Source: Marinomonas sp. TW1
Lineage (GTDB): Bacteria > Pseudomonadota > Gammaproteobacteria > Pseudomonadales > Marinomonadaceae
Assembly (NCBI RefSeq): GCF_001625355.1
Contig: NZ_JSEE01000003.1
Location: 1-64,000 of the forward strand
Direction: 5' to 3'
DNA: 64,000 bases
Under the pieces are notes generated by a model. The model searched no databases, had not been told where the DNA came from, and saw nothing but the letters and a program-made list of their open reading frames with translations. Both the position numbers and the translations under genes were made by a program. This document shows positions 17,529 through 25,690 of this stretch, piece by piece. Every line of letters starts with the position of its first letter. Position 1 is the first letter of the stretch.

Positions 17529-18318
17529 AATGATAAAGCCTATATTGTTTTTTTTATGTATTAGGTGGACCTTTTAGGAAATCTGATGATTTCTGTTATT
17601 ATTATTGCCAAATAAGTTGTTTTATTACAATATCATTTTTGCACATTTTGTTCTTAATTTGTTCTTAATTTGCTGTATTCTTATATCTATCATTACTATA
17701 TATAATATCTTTAAGATATTGATTTAAAAGAATTTATTTTATTTTTTCTGTGTTTTCTCATCTTTTTTCTTGATCTGTCTATGATATTTTGAAAAAAGTG
17801 ATTTTAAATGAAATTGATTTTTTATATTTGATTAGAGAGTTGTTTTTTCATTGTTTTTTTAATGTTTCTTAAGATTTACTTTTTTCCTTAATATAGACTT
17901 AATGAACTTTGTTAAGTTATTTTTAAGTGTTTTTCGATTATTTTAGATTGCTGATATAAGATTTTTTAAGTTGTTTTTAAGCTGGTTTTTATGAGTTTGG
18001 TGGATGATTTTTCCTTTATAAAATCTGGTTTTATATGGAGTGTCGAATGGGGGATTCTAGTGCGCAGTGCAGTATTTACGTTATATAGTGGGATTAAAGG
18101 CGAATTGTCCTTCTTTAAATACGCCTTCTAGGAGCATAGGGAGGACGCATTTTCATTGACCGACAATCGATTGTTGATTGCTTATCGTCATATTCTAATC
18201 ATTTGGTGCCTGTCACATTGCTATTCGCTTAAGTGCGTTTTATTGTGGGGGAGCCACGATTTTAATGGACTTTGGTGCGACGTTTTGAAGCCGCAGCAAG
18301 CAAAAAAGGTACCTGAAG
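17529..18318. other. Long AT-rich intergenic region upstream of the porin gene
   Basis: About 790 bases without a credible gene. From roughly 17530 to 18020 the plus strand is dominated by T and A, unlike the flanking DNA, and contains a direct repeat of TTTGTTCTTAAT (around 17648-17672). The porin promoter must lie here on the minus strand. At 18095-18127 AAAGGCG and CGCCTT could form a hairpin. A 70-codon frame at 18156-18368 lacks coding character and runs into the racemase gene. Confidence 0.6.
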
Positions 18319-19011
18319 ATGAAAACAATTGGCTTGTTGGGCGGTATGAGCTGGGAATCGACTGCTAGCTATTACTCGGCGTTGAATCAGGGAATAAAAA
18401 ATGCCTTAGGGGGGTTGCATTCCGCGAAGATCAATATGGTCAGTGTGGATTTTGCAGAGATTGAACAACTTCAGCATGCTGGTGACTGGCAAGCAACGGC
18501 GGAAATTTTGAGTCAAGCCGCGCTTTCAGTAGAGGCATCTGGTGCGGATGGGCTGTTAATTTGTACTAACACCATGCATAAGGTGGCGGATAAAATTCAA
18601 GCTGCTATTCATATTCCAGTGCTTCATATTGCCGATGCAACAGGTCAGCTGCTGCAAGCTAACGGCATTACCAAAGTGGGTTTATTAGGCACGCGTTTTA
18701 CGATGGCGGAAGACTTTTACAAGGTACGTCTGACGGATCAATTTGCCATGCAAGTCATGGTGCCAAATGAATCACAACAGGCCATTATTCATCATGTCAT
18801 CTACGATGAATTGTGTCGTGGCGAGATCCGCTCAGTATCTCGCCAGCAGTATCTGGAGATTATTGACGATCTACATCAGCAAGGGGCGCAAGCGGTGATT
18901 TTAGGGTGTACTGAAATTGCGCTTCTGGTGAAGCAGACTGACACTAACGTGCCACTTTATGATACCACTAGCATTCATGCGCAACGCGCTGTGCAGTGGA
19001 TGCTGTCATGA
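18319..19011 (+). CDS. Aspartate/glutamate racemase family protein
   Basis: A 230-residue amino-acid racemase. The N terminus MKTIGLLGGMSWEST is typical of YgeA/aspartate-racemase proteins. The two catalytic cysteines are present, C82 in LICTNTMHK and C197 in ILGCTEI, so it should be a cofactor-independent two-base racemase. It heads a group of five same-strand small genes (racemase, DUF6151, PPOX, RhtB exporter, ABM), of which the exporter might handle a related amino acid; this link is inference. Confidence 0.88.
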   Translation: MKTIGLLGGMSWESTASYYSALNQGIKNALGGLHSAKINMVSVDFAEIEQLQHAGDWQATAEILSQAALSVEASGADGLLICTNTMHKVADKIQAAIHIPVLHIADATGQLLQANGITKVGLLGTRFTMAEDFYKVRLTDQFAMQVMVPNESQQAIIHHVIYDELCRGEIRSVSRQQYLEIIDDLHQQGAQAVILGCTEIALLVKQTDTNVPLYDTTSIHAQRAVQWMLS

Positions 19012-19037
19012 CCCATTAAATCTGGAGGGATAGAAAG

Positions 19038-19622
19038 ATGACTACACCCTGTGTGCTGCTCGCTTGTCAATGTGGCTCGGTAGAAGGTCAGTTAACCTTA
19101 GATGACACCACGCGCTTTCACTTGGTGTGCTATTGTTGTGATTGTCAGGCTTATGCTCAACAGCTTCAGCAAGCTGACACCCTGTTAGATGAACATGGGG
19201 GAACTGAGCTAGTGCAAACGTATCCCGCTAATATGCAGATCACCCAAGGTCATCAACACATTGCTTGTATGCAACTATCGGAAAAGGGGATTTATCGATG
19301 GTATACACGCTGTTGCCATACCCCGATCGGTAATACTGTCCGTTCAGCGAAATTGCCTTTTGTGGGGATTCCAGTGGCTTTTATGCGGTTTGAATCGGCC
19401 ACTCAAAAAAAGCAATTACTTGGACCGATCGCCTTTAAGGTATTTGCAAAATACGGCCAAGGTCAGATGCCAGAAGAGGCTTATGCTAAGGTGCCATTTG
19501 TTTTTCTGCGTCAGACTGTTGGCTTTCTCTTAAACGGCTTTTGGTTTAACAAGCATCGCCCATCGCCCTTTTTTCGTGATGGAAGCCCTGTCAGTACACC
19601 ACAAGTTGGCAAAACACTTTGA
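19038..19622 (+). CDS. DUF6151-family protein (GFA-like cysteine-rich fold)
   Basis: A 194-residue cytosolic protein. The N-terminal pattern C-x-C-G-S-x-E-G (LACQCGSVEGQL), then YCCDCQAYAQQ and the later RCCHTPIGN, are zinc-ligand patterns like those of glutathione-dependent formaldehyde-activating (GFA/CENP-V) proteins. The arrangement matches DUF6151 proteins, whose role is not established. ATG 19038 is preceded by CTGGAGGG, a good ribosome binding site. Spacing of 26 bases to the racemase gene suggests co-transcription. Confidence 0.75.
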   Translation: MTTPCVLLACQCGSVEGQLTLDDTTRFHLVCYCCDCQAYAQQLQQADTLLDEHGGTELVQTYPANMQITQGHQHIACMQLSEKGIYRWYTRCCHTPIGNTVRSAKLPFVGIPVAFMRFESATQKKQLLGPIAFKVFAKYGQGQMPEEAYAKVPFVFLRQTVGFLLNGFWFNKHRPSPFFRDGSPVSTPQVGKTL

Positions 19623-19667
19623 TAGCGTTGCTTGCCATTAAATAATGGCTAAGACTAGAGGGAATTT

Positions 19668-20288
19668 ATGCAACAGATTGAATCGATTGACGCTTTGGAA
19701 GCTCATTATGGTAAGCCCATAGAAAGAGCTTTATGGAAAGAAATTCCTTACTTGAACCCGCATTACCAAGCTTTTATTGAGAAGTCGACGTTTGTGATTC
19801 TGGCGACTCATGGTGAAAATGGACTGGATTGCTCTCCACGGGGTGATCCGGCGGGCTTCGTGCGAGTGGTCAATGAACATTGCATTCAACTCCCCGATCG
19901 GCGAGGCAATAATCGTCTTGATTCTCTGCGCAATATCATTCATAACCCTAAGGTGGGGCTGATTTTTTTGGTGCCGAATGTGGGGGAAACCATTCGTGTT
20001 AGTGGCACCGCACAGATTCTGGTCGATCAGGCGCTGTGTGACTCTTTCGCCATGCAAGGTAAGGCGGCCAGTTCGGTGATTTCCATACAGGTAGAAAAAG
20101 CCTATTTTCAATGTCAAAAAGCCATTGCACGATCAGGGTTATGGCAAGCTGAGCACTATATTGACCGTTCGGAACTGCCAACGGCAGGAGAAATGGCGAA
20201 GGTTTTTGCCGATAGGCAAAATATAGAATTCAGTGCTGAAGAATACGACAAGAATTACCCTGATCATATGCAGAAAACGATGTATTAA
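19668..20288 (+). CDS. PPOX-class FMN-dependent flavoprotein
   Basis: A 206-residue pyridoxamine-phosphate-oxidase-fold protein of the MSMEG_1061-like type. Recognisable stretches are STFVILATHGENGLDCSPRG, QLPDRRGNNRLDSLRNI, VGLIFLVPNVGETIRVSG and QVEKAYFQCQKA, which form the flavin-binding split barrel and dimer interface. Such proteins are flavin reductases or oxidoreductases with no agreed substrate. It has its own ribosome binding site (GAGGGAATTT) and sits inside the same-strand run of small genes. Confidence 0.85.
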   Translation: MQQIESIDALEAHYGKPIERALWKEIPYLNPHYQAFIEKSTFVILATHGENGLDCSPRGDPAGFVRVVNEHCIQLPDRRGNNRLDSLRNIIHNPKVGLIFLVPNVGETIRVSGTAQILVDQALCDSFAMQGKAASSVISIQVEKAYFQCQKAIARSGLWQAEHYIDRSELPTAGEMAKVFADRQNIEFSAEEYDKNYPDHMQKTMY

Positions 20289-20305
20289 TATTCAAGGAGA
20301 ATGCT

Positions 20306-20941
20306 GTGATCGATGCGATTTCTTTATTAACTATTGGTTTTGCTTTCTTTGTAGTGGCCGTTTCTCCAGGCCCTGCGACGCTCTCTAATGCCACCATTGC
20401 CATGAGTAAAGGGCGTAAAGTGGCGCTGGTGTATGGCTGTGGGTTGTCGTCTGGCATGTTCTTATGGGGGCTGGTGGCGGTCAGTGGTATGGGGGCCATC
20501 CTGCAAAGCTCTGTGTATGTTCTGATGGTGCTGAAAGTGTTAGGCGGATTGTATTTATTACGCTTGGCGTATGTGTCTTTTAAGGCGTCTTTGACCGTCG
20601 ATGGTCAACAAAGTGTGGAACAAATTCAAGCCAGCAGTTACCGCAAGTGGTTTATGCGTGGTTTTATACTGAATTCTTCCAATCCAAAAACCGTGGTGGC
20701 TTGGATGGCCGCGCTGTCTATGGGCATGCAAGGTCATAACGATCTGATGTCGTTAGTGTTGGCGTTGTTGACTTGCATGTTAGTCGGTTACCTTGTCAAC
20801 ATCCTGTATTCGCTGGTGTTTTCGATTCAAGGTATTATGGGAATGTATCAAAAGTGTCGTCGTTGGGTAGAACGAGCAACGGCTGGCATGTTTGCTTTAG
20901 CGGGTTTAGGTTTACTCAAATCCGCTGTTAATAGAAGTTAA
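20306..20941 (+). CDS. LysE/RhtB-family amino acid exporter
   Basis: A 211-residue membrane protein with six predicted helices. VSPGPATLSNATIAMSKG near the N terminus and LNSSNPKTVVAWMA in the middle are the RhtB/LysE signatures. The start is a GTG at 20306 preceded by AAGGAGA. It follows the PPOX gene by 17 bases and precedes the ABM gene by eight, so the three form a likely operon. Second of three exporters of this family in the window. Confidence 0.87.
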   Translation: MIDAISLLTIGFAFFVVAVSPGPATLSNATIAMSKGRKVALVYGCGLSSGMFLWGLVAVSGMGAILQSSVYVLMVLKVLGGLYLLRLAYVSFKASLTVDGQQSVEQIQASSYRKWFMRGFILNSSNPKTVVAWMAALSMGMQGHNDLMSLVLALLTCMLVGYLVNILYSLVFSIQGIMGMYQKCRRWVERATAGMFALAGLGLLKSAVNRS

Positions 20942-20949
20942 GGAAAAGT

Positions 20950-21300
20950 ATGTCTAAGAAAGTTTATTGTATCGCACAATTTCTCCCTAAGCCGGGTCAA
21001 GAAAAGGCGTTGTTTAAGGTGCTACAGTCTTTGGAACCGAATACTTTGCGTGAGGATGGTTGTATTGCGTATCGAGTGACTCGACACCTGACCAGCCCGT
21101 TTGCTGAAGGTAAGAGTTTTCCGATTGCCTTTAATGAAATTTGGCAGGACATGGCGAGCTTTGAAGCCCATTGTCAACGCAACGAAATCAGTGACTTTTT
21201 CGCCACTTACTGTCAAGCAGAAGATGGCTTAGCCGCCGATTGGAATGTGTGTATTTATACGGATGAGCCAGAGGATTTTGATGCCCCTGTATTGGACTAG
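20950..21300 (+). CDS. Antibiotic biosynthesis monooxygenase (ABM/YgiN-like) domain protein
   Basis: A 116-residue protein of the ABM ferredoxin-like fold. It begins with VYCIAQFLPKPGQEKALFKVL and has the downstream EDGCIAYRVTRH and IAFNEIWQDMASFEAHCQ that mark this family (YgiN-type quinol monooxygenases and relatives). No cofactor is needed in characterised members. Insertions in the loop after the second strand make it slightly longer than usual. Last gene of the PPOX-RhtB-ABM run. Confidence 0.8.
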   Translation: MSKKVYCIAQFLPKPGQEKALFKVLQSLEPNTLREDGCIAYRVTRHLTSPFAEGKSFPIAFNEIWQDMASFEAHCQRNEISDFFATYCQAEDGLAADWNVCIYTDEPEDFDAPVLD

Positions 21301-21352
21301 GGGTCAATGAAAATTGAGTGTTTAGCGTTTTAAGGCAAATGACGAGGTATTT

Positions 21353-21838
21353 ATGGACATGGTTAAATGGGCTGAAAAACTCATGTCTATGGATGAACAA
21401 AGTTGGAGTAGGCACGCCAACCCTTGGAGTGTCTATTCGCGTTTTTCCATTATGCCAATGTTGAGTTTGGCCATTTGGTCGAGAGAATGGGTAGGTTATC
21501 ATTGCCTTGTTTTTATCCTACTCTGTGTGCTTTGGGTCTGGCTAAACCCACGGCTATTTTCGCCTCCGAAAGATCACAATAATTGGGCCTCCAAAGGTAC
21601 GTTCGGTGAACGGCTGTATTTAGATCGAGCAAACCAGTCTCTCCCTGCCCATCATTTGGTTATGGCAAAAGCCTTACAGTGGGGGTCTGCGATTGGCCTA
21701 GTTTTCTTTATTTACGGCTTATGGGTGCTAGACATTTGGGTTGTCATACTCGGCAATGTTTGGGTGATGGTTTTTAAAGCTTGGTTTGTTGATCGTATGG
21801 TGTGGTTATACCAAGACGTAAAGGCGAATAAGCAATAG
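21353..21838 (+). CDS. Membrane protein, DUF6653-like
   Basis: A 161-residue protein. The N terminus SRHANPWSVYSRF is followed by about four hydrophobic helices (PMLSLAIWSREWVGYHC, LVFILLCVLWVWL, then two near 105-140). WASKGTFGERLYLDR in the middle is a conserved-looking cytoplasmic segment. I recall this pattern as the DUF6653 family, of unknown function; the name is moderately certain. ATG 21353 follows GACGAGG. Confidence 0.65.
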   Translation: MDMVKWAEKLMSMDEQSWSRHANPWSVYSRFSIMPMLSLAIWSREWVGYHCLVFILLCVLWVWLNPRLFSPPKDHNNWASKGTFGERLYLDRANQSLPAHHLVMAKALQWGSAIGLVFFIYGLWVLDIWVVILGNVWVMVFKAWFVDRMVWLYQDVKANKQ

Positions 21839-21867
21839 ATTCGCCTTATTTCAGTGTCACTTAAGTG

Positions 21868-21873
21868 TATAAT
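21868..21873 (+). promoter_or_regulatory. Candidate -10 element for rluF
   Basis: A perfect TATAAT lies 45 bases before the rluF start. No convincing -35 is seen at the expected spacing, so this is a suggestion only. Confidence 0.35.
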
Positions 21874-21917
21874 AGTCCGCTCCGATAAGTTACCCCCTAG
21901 AATGACAGCGATTTTTT

Positions 21918-22949
21918 ATGTTCAATTCCTCAATTCGATTAAATAAATACATCAGTGATAGCGGTATGTGCTCGCGTCGTGAAGCGGACCGTTTTATTGA
22001 GCAAGGCAACGTGTTTATCAATGGTAAACGTGCCAAGGTTGGGGATCAGGTTGCTCCAGGTGACACGGTGCGTGTGAACGGTCAAGTGATTGAGCCACAA
22101 GATGCCGAAGATTTTGTTTTTATTGTATTGAATAAACCGGTGGGCATTGTCAGTACTACGGAGAGCAGTGAACGCAATAACATTGTCGACTTTGTCAGTC
22201 ACGGCGTGCGTATTTTTCCCATTGGTCGTTTAGACAAAGACTCACAAGGATTAATCTTTCTGACCAATAATGGCGATTTGGTCAATAAGGTATTACGAGC
22301 GGGTAATAACCATGAGAAAGAATATTTGGTGACGGTGAATAAACCCATTACCGAGAGCTTTATTTCTGGCTTGGCTGGTGGTGTGCCTATCTTAGGGACC
22401 ATGACCAAAAAATGCCCGGTGGTTAAAGTGGCGCCGAATGTGTTTAACATCACCCTTGTTCAGGGGCTAAATCGACAAATTCGTCGTATGTGTGAGCACT
22501 TTGGCTATGAAGTGACTAAGCTCGAACGTACTCGCATTATGAACGTCAATTTAAAAGGCTTGCCGGTAGGTGAGTGGCGAGATTTAACGCAAAAAGAGCT
22601 GTCTGTTTTATTGCAAGCCATAGAGACGTCTTCTTCCGAAGCCAATCCATCGACTAAGCGTTCTCGTCCAAGCAATAAAAAAAGTACCAGCAGTCATGCG
22701 GCTAAGAAAAACACCGCCAAAACGCCTTATTCCTCAAAGCCAAATACCAAATATCCTCGTGGTGACGGTAAGAAACCGAGTCCTTCTGGTAAAGGTAAAG
22801 ATAAGCGACCTTTTGGTGACCCAAATAAGCCAGTTAAGGGGCGTAAGCCAAGCGGTAATAAAACGCAGCCGAATAAGCCACAAGGCAAATCAACCCCAAC
22901 AGGTAAGCCGACTGGTAAGCGTCCAGTGCGAGGCAAAGGCCCTCGTTAG
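21918..22949 (+). CDS. rluF: 23S rRNA pseudouridine synthase RluF-like, with long basic tail
   Basis: A 343-residue pseudouridine synthase. Residues 6-55 are an S4 RNA-binding domain ([19 protein letters not shown]). The catalytic motif [10 protein letters not shown] carries D106, followed by [32 protein letters not shown] and the end GEWRDLT of the RsuA/RluB/E/F group; RluF, acting on 23S U2604, fits best. From about residue 240 to the end a 100-residue tail of Lys, Pro, Ser, Gly and Thr follows, probably disordered RNA-binding sequence not found in the E. coli enzyme at this length. Confidence 0.88.
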   Translation: MFNSSIRLNKYISDSGMCSRREADRFIEQGNVFINGKRAKVGDQVAPGDTVRVNGQVIEPQDAEDFVFIVLNKPVGIVSTTESSERNNIVDFVSHGVRIFPIGRLDKDSQGLIFLTNNGDLVNKVLRAGNNHEKEYLVTVNKPITESFISGLAGGVPILGTMTKKCPVVKVAPNVFNITLVQGLNRQIRRMCEHFGYEVTKLERTRIMNVNLKGLPVGEWRDLTQKELSVLLQAIETSSSEANPSTKRSRPSNKKSTSSHAAKKNTAKTPYSSKPNTKYPRGDGKKPSPSGKGKDKRPFGDPNKPVKGRKPSGNKTQPNKPQGKSTPTGKPTGKRPVRGKGPR

Positions 22950-23100
22950 ACTTAATTCACTTTCGTGCATGCCATGATTGTTTGTTAAGTCCTTTTGCTT
23001 TTGTGTCCTTAATCTTCGAATTGCTCGTCAACTGTGAATTCTTCATGGTTGTTGAGGCGGGAGGTTTGTCTGCGTTCTCCGTGTTATTTAAGATAGGGGT

Positions 23101-23237
23101 TGGCGGGTTGAGGTAAAAACGCCGCTATCTGCTTGTGTGTTTATGTCGCCTGAAGGTCCAAATTCAGGAGGTCGTATTGGCACTAGCCCAATGGCACACA
23201 GGTAAGAATAAAAAGAACGCTGCGGTGTTCTTTTTTT
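23101..23237 (+). ncRNA. Candidate structured small RNA or leader with terminator
   Basis: The gap 22950-23293 has no gene. Within it, GGCG/CGCC (23102-23105 with 23120-23123) gives a first hairpin. Then CTTGTGTG (23132-23139) pairs with CACACAGG (23195-23202, six Watson-Crick pairs and the two outer ones filled by A-T/G-T or C-G) and encloses two hairpins: CCTGAA/TTCAGG (23149-23154, 23163-23168) and ATTGG/CCAAT (23176-23180, 23188-23192). An intrinsic terminator follows. TTGTCT (23067) and TAAGAT (23089) with a 16-base spacer could be its promoter. No known RNA family was recognised. Bases 22950-23066 hold nothing I can name. Confidence 0.45.
23211..23237 (+). terminator. Rho-independent terminator after the candidate RNA
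   Basis: AAAGAACGC and GTGTTCTTT form a stem with one G-T pair around a short TGCG loop, followed by a run of T. It ends either the candidate RNA or the rluF transcript. Confidence 0.75.
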
Positions 23238-23293
23238 GTCTTGGTCAATTTGTTTAGATAGTAAGAAGAATTGATCTGGGAAGCATTTTTGTT

Positions 23294-23893
23294 ATGGAAT
23301 GGGACATCAAATTTGTGTTTAGCTGCATGGCGATCATGCTGACTTTAGTGGCTTTTTTACCCTATTTATTTTCGATTATCCGAGGTCAAACTCGACCCCA
23401 TGTGTTTACTTGGGTGATTTGGGGGCTGACCACCTTGATTGTTTTCTTTGCTCAGTATGAGGCTCGAGCCGGTTGGGGCGCTTGGCCGATTGGCATATCT
23501 GGGGGAATGACGATTTTAGTGGCCGTGGCAGCTTACTGCAAACGGGCTGATGCCAGTATTCATGCTATGGATTGGGTATTTCTCTTAGCGGCTTTATCTT
23601 CTCTGCCATTTTGGTATGTTATGTCTGATCCCATGTGGGCGGTGATTTTATTAACCACCGTTGATATGTTAGGTTTTGGGCCAACGTTACGCAAAGCCTA
23701 CACCTTTCCTGATCAGGAAAATGCGACGTTTTTTGTTTTATTTATTCTACGCAATACCCTTGTATTATTGGCTTTAGAAGAATATTCAATCGCCACTGCG
23801 TTGTTTCCCTTTGCTGTGAATATAGGGTGCTTTGCATTACTCTTTTTGGTTGTATTTCGACGCTATCAGCTTCGTACCTTCCTTAAACAATAA
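23294..23893 (+). CDS. Hypothetical six-helix membrane protein
   Basis: A 199-residue integral membrane protein of unknown function with about six to seven hydrophobic helices, starting in MEWDIKFVFSCMAIMLTLVAF. Segments of note are PYLFSIIRGQTRPHVFTWVIWG near the N terminus and TVDMLGFGPTLRKAYTFP in the second half; a PY/P-x-x-R pair repeated in the two halves hints at a two-fold pseudo-repeat like that of PQ-loop/SWEET transporters, which is only a resemblance. It lies directly downstream of the candidate RNA and ten bases before another membrane protein gene. Confidence 0.65.
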   Translation: MEWDIKFVFSCMAIMLTLVAFLPYLFSIIRGQTRPHVFTWVIWGLTTLIVFFAQYEARAGWGAWPIGISGGMTILVAVAAYCKRADASIHAMDWVFLLAALSSLPFWYVMSDPMWAVILLTTVDMLGFGPTLRKAYTFPDQENATFFVLFILRNTLVLLALEEYSIATALFPFAVNIGCFALLFLVVFRRYQLRTFLKQ

Positions 23894-23903
23894 GGACAGT
23901 TAT

Positions 23904-24902
23904 ATGTATACAGATGAAGATCTTGATTCTGCGGTTAAACAGGGTGTTTTATCGCCGCAATCCGTGATGTCATTTCGCGAATTTATTGCGAGCTCCCGAA
24001 AAACCTCTGTGGTTGATGAGGAAAACTTTCGCTTAGTGGGCGGGTTTAACGATATTTTTGTGGTGATTGCCTGCGCATTATTACTCTTCTCATCCTTGTG
24101 GGTTTTGCAGTTGTTCAATCCAATTGTCGCTCATTTGGTGTTTGTTATCCTCGCTTGGTGGCTAGGAGACATCTTTATTGCGAAACGTAAAATGGCTTTG
24201 CCTGCGATTTTCCTCCTGCTCAGTTTTGTGGGTGGGAGCTTTATGTTGAGTCAGGCCATTTTTGCAGGTCAGCTGTTCGCTGAAGTTATCTCTACATCGG
24301 TGTCGTTGGTTGCGGCTTACGGGCATTGGCGACGTTTTAATGTGCCGATGACCATCGCGGTGGCAACCGCCGCAGGCATGGCCATAGTGGCTTCGGCCAT
24401 TATGGCTTTTCTCCCTGAAAATGGTCTGATGGTGATGTCGACTTTGTTTGTTTTTGGGGTGTTGTGTTTTGCCTTTGCCATGTATTGGGACGCTCAGGAT
24501 ACTCAACGTATTACTCGGAAATCGGATGTGGCGTTTTGGTTGCATATGTTGTCAGCGCCGTTAATTATTCACCCTGTTTTTTCGACATTGGGGATTCTCG
24601 ACGGCAATGAGAGCCTTCTTAATATGGTGTTTATTGTGCTCTTGTATCTGCTCATGACATTAATTTCTATTACGGTAGACCGTCGCGCGTTTATGGTGTC
24701 TTCTTTGTTTTATGTGATTTATGCATTGCAGGCGTTGTTTGCTAGCTTCGGCAATGTGGCGGACAGCATTGCTATGACGGGTGTGGTCATGGGGAGCATA
24801 TTGCTCTTGTTGTCGGTTTATTGGCAAACGTCTCGACGTTTTATTGTGTCTCACTTACCTTTGACGTTAAGTCGGTATCTTCCGGCCATAAAAACACAAT
24901 AA
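23904..24902 (+). CDS. Hypothetical multi-pass membrane protein
   Basis: A 332-residue protein. A soluble N-terminal segment of about 45 residues (YTDEDLDSAVKQGVLSP...FREFIASSRK), which resembles the helical start of DUF2157-type proteins, is followed by ten or so hydrophobic helices up to the C terminus. There is no catalytic motif. ATG 23904 follows AAGGACAG, so the in-frame extension upstream into the previous gene is not used. With a ten-base gap it is probably co-transcribed with the gene before it. Confidence 0.65.
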   Translation: MYTDEDLDSAVKQGVLSPQSVMSFREFIASSRKTSVVDEENFRLVGGFNDIFVVIACALLLFSSLWVLQLFNPIVAHLVFVILAWWLGDIFIAKRKMALPAIFLLLSFVGGSFMLSQAIFAGQLFAEVISTSVSLVAAYGHWRRFNVPMTIAVATAAGMAIVASAIMAFLPENGLMVMSTLFVFGVLCFAFAMYWDAQDTQRITRKSDVAFWLHMLSAPLIIHPVFSTLGILDGNESLLNMVFIVLLYLLMTLISITVDRRAFMVSSLFYVIYALQALFASFGNVADSIAMTGVVMGSILLLLSVYWQTSRRFIVSHLPLTLSRYLPAIKTQ

Positions 24903-25018
24903 ATTAGGACGTATTATTACAGTTTTATACAGGCTTACAGAGAAAAAATGGCTAGTATAATGAAATGAAAGTGAGTTGAAAATTACGTATTAATCACATT
25001 ATTTTTAGGGACGAAAAA

Positions 25019-25522
25019 ATGCTGAAGGTACCGAGTACAGCGGCAATAAACCAATTAATGGCGAATGCTTATTTTACCGATTGTTTTACTTATCACACTA
25101 TGAATAAAGGGCAGTCGGCCATGCAGGTGTGGTTAGACATGGTGAAGAAAACCCCTCGATGGGTAGAGCTATTAATGTGGCTTCGCAATCGAGTTGTGAT
25201 CTTGTTTGGGCTAAAAAATTTGGGCTTTATTGGCGATGTCATACCAGCGAAACAAGCGTGTGATTATCTAATTGGTGATCAAGTGGGCATTTTCAAAGTC
25301 CTGTCTAGCCAAGAACAAGAAGTGATTTTGGAAGATAAAGACAAACATTTGGATGTGAAGTTGTCTTTGTTTTTAGAACCCGAAGGCGATTTGCTTAAAC
25401 TGTATGTCACCACTGTCGTGCATGTGAAGAATCGTTTCGGCAAGGTTTATATGTTCTTTGTGGCACCCGTTCATAAAAAGATCGTGCCGGCGACCTTAGC
25501 TCGTTTGGATGCTGTGTCATAA
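25019..25522 (+). CDS. DUF2867-like protein
   Basis: A 167-residue protein that starts MLKVPSTAAINQLMANAYFTDCFTY and contains the pattern MQVWLDMVKKTPRWVELLMWLRNRVV near its middle. This agrees with DUF2867 proteins, which are often found next to oxidoreductases and have no known activity. The later HLDVKLSLFLEP...LYVTTVVHVKNRFGKVYM resembles a lipocalin- or START-like sheet. It is transcribed alone and followed by a strong terminator. Confidence 0.7.
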   Translation: MLKVPSTAAINQLMANAYFTDCFTYHTMNKGQSAMQVWLDMVKKTPRWVELLMWLRNRVVILFGLKNLGFIGDVIPAKQACDYLIGDQVGIFKVLSSQEQEVILEDKDKHLDVKLSLFLEPEGDLLKLYVTTVVHVKNRFGKVYMFFVAPVHKKIVPATLARLDAVS

Positions 25523-25598
25523 CTAATCGACCTAGGTTGATCAAGAATATGAATGAATTCGCTATTTTTGTATATCTTAGATAGCTTGCATTGTGGGT

Positions 25599-25626
25599 GG
25601 GGTATCGTGTTTGATACCCCTTTTTT
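25599..25626 (+). terminator. Rho-independent terminator
   Basis: GGGGTATC and GATACCCC form a perfect 8-bp stem around GTGTTT, followed by six T. It ends the DUF2867 transcript ahead of pqiA. Confidence 0.9.
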
Positions 25627-25690
25627 ATCCTTTGAGCACTTTTTTCTTTTGAATACTAAGAGCTGTTAGCCATCTTTATGTTTGCCTTGT

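Noticed and set aside
18156-18368. 70-residue frame upstream of the racemase gene
   Set aside because: No ribosome binding site and no coding character; it overlaps the racemase start.
19731-20117. 128-residue minus-strand frame
   Set aside because: Antisense to the PPOX flavoprotein gene, which has clear family motifs.
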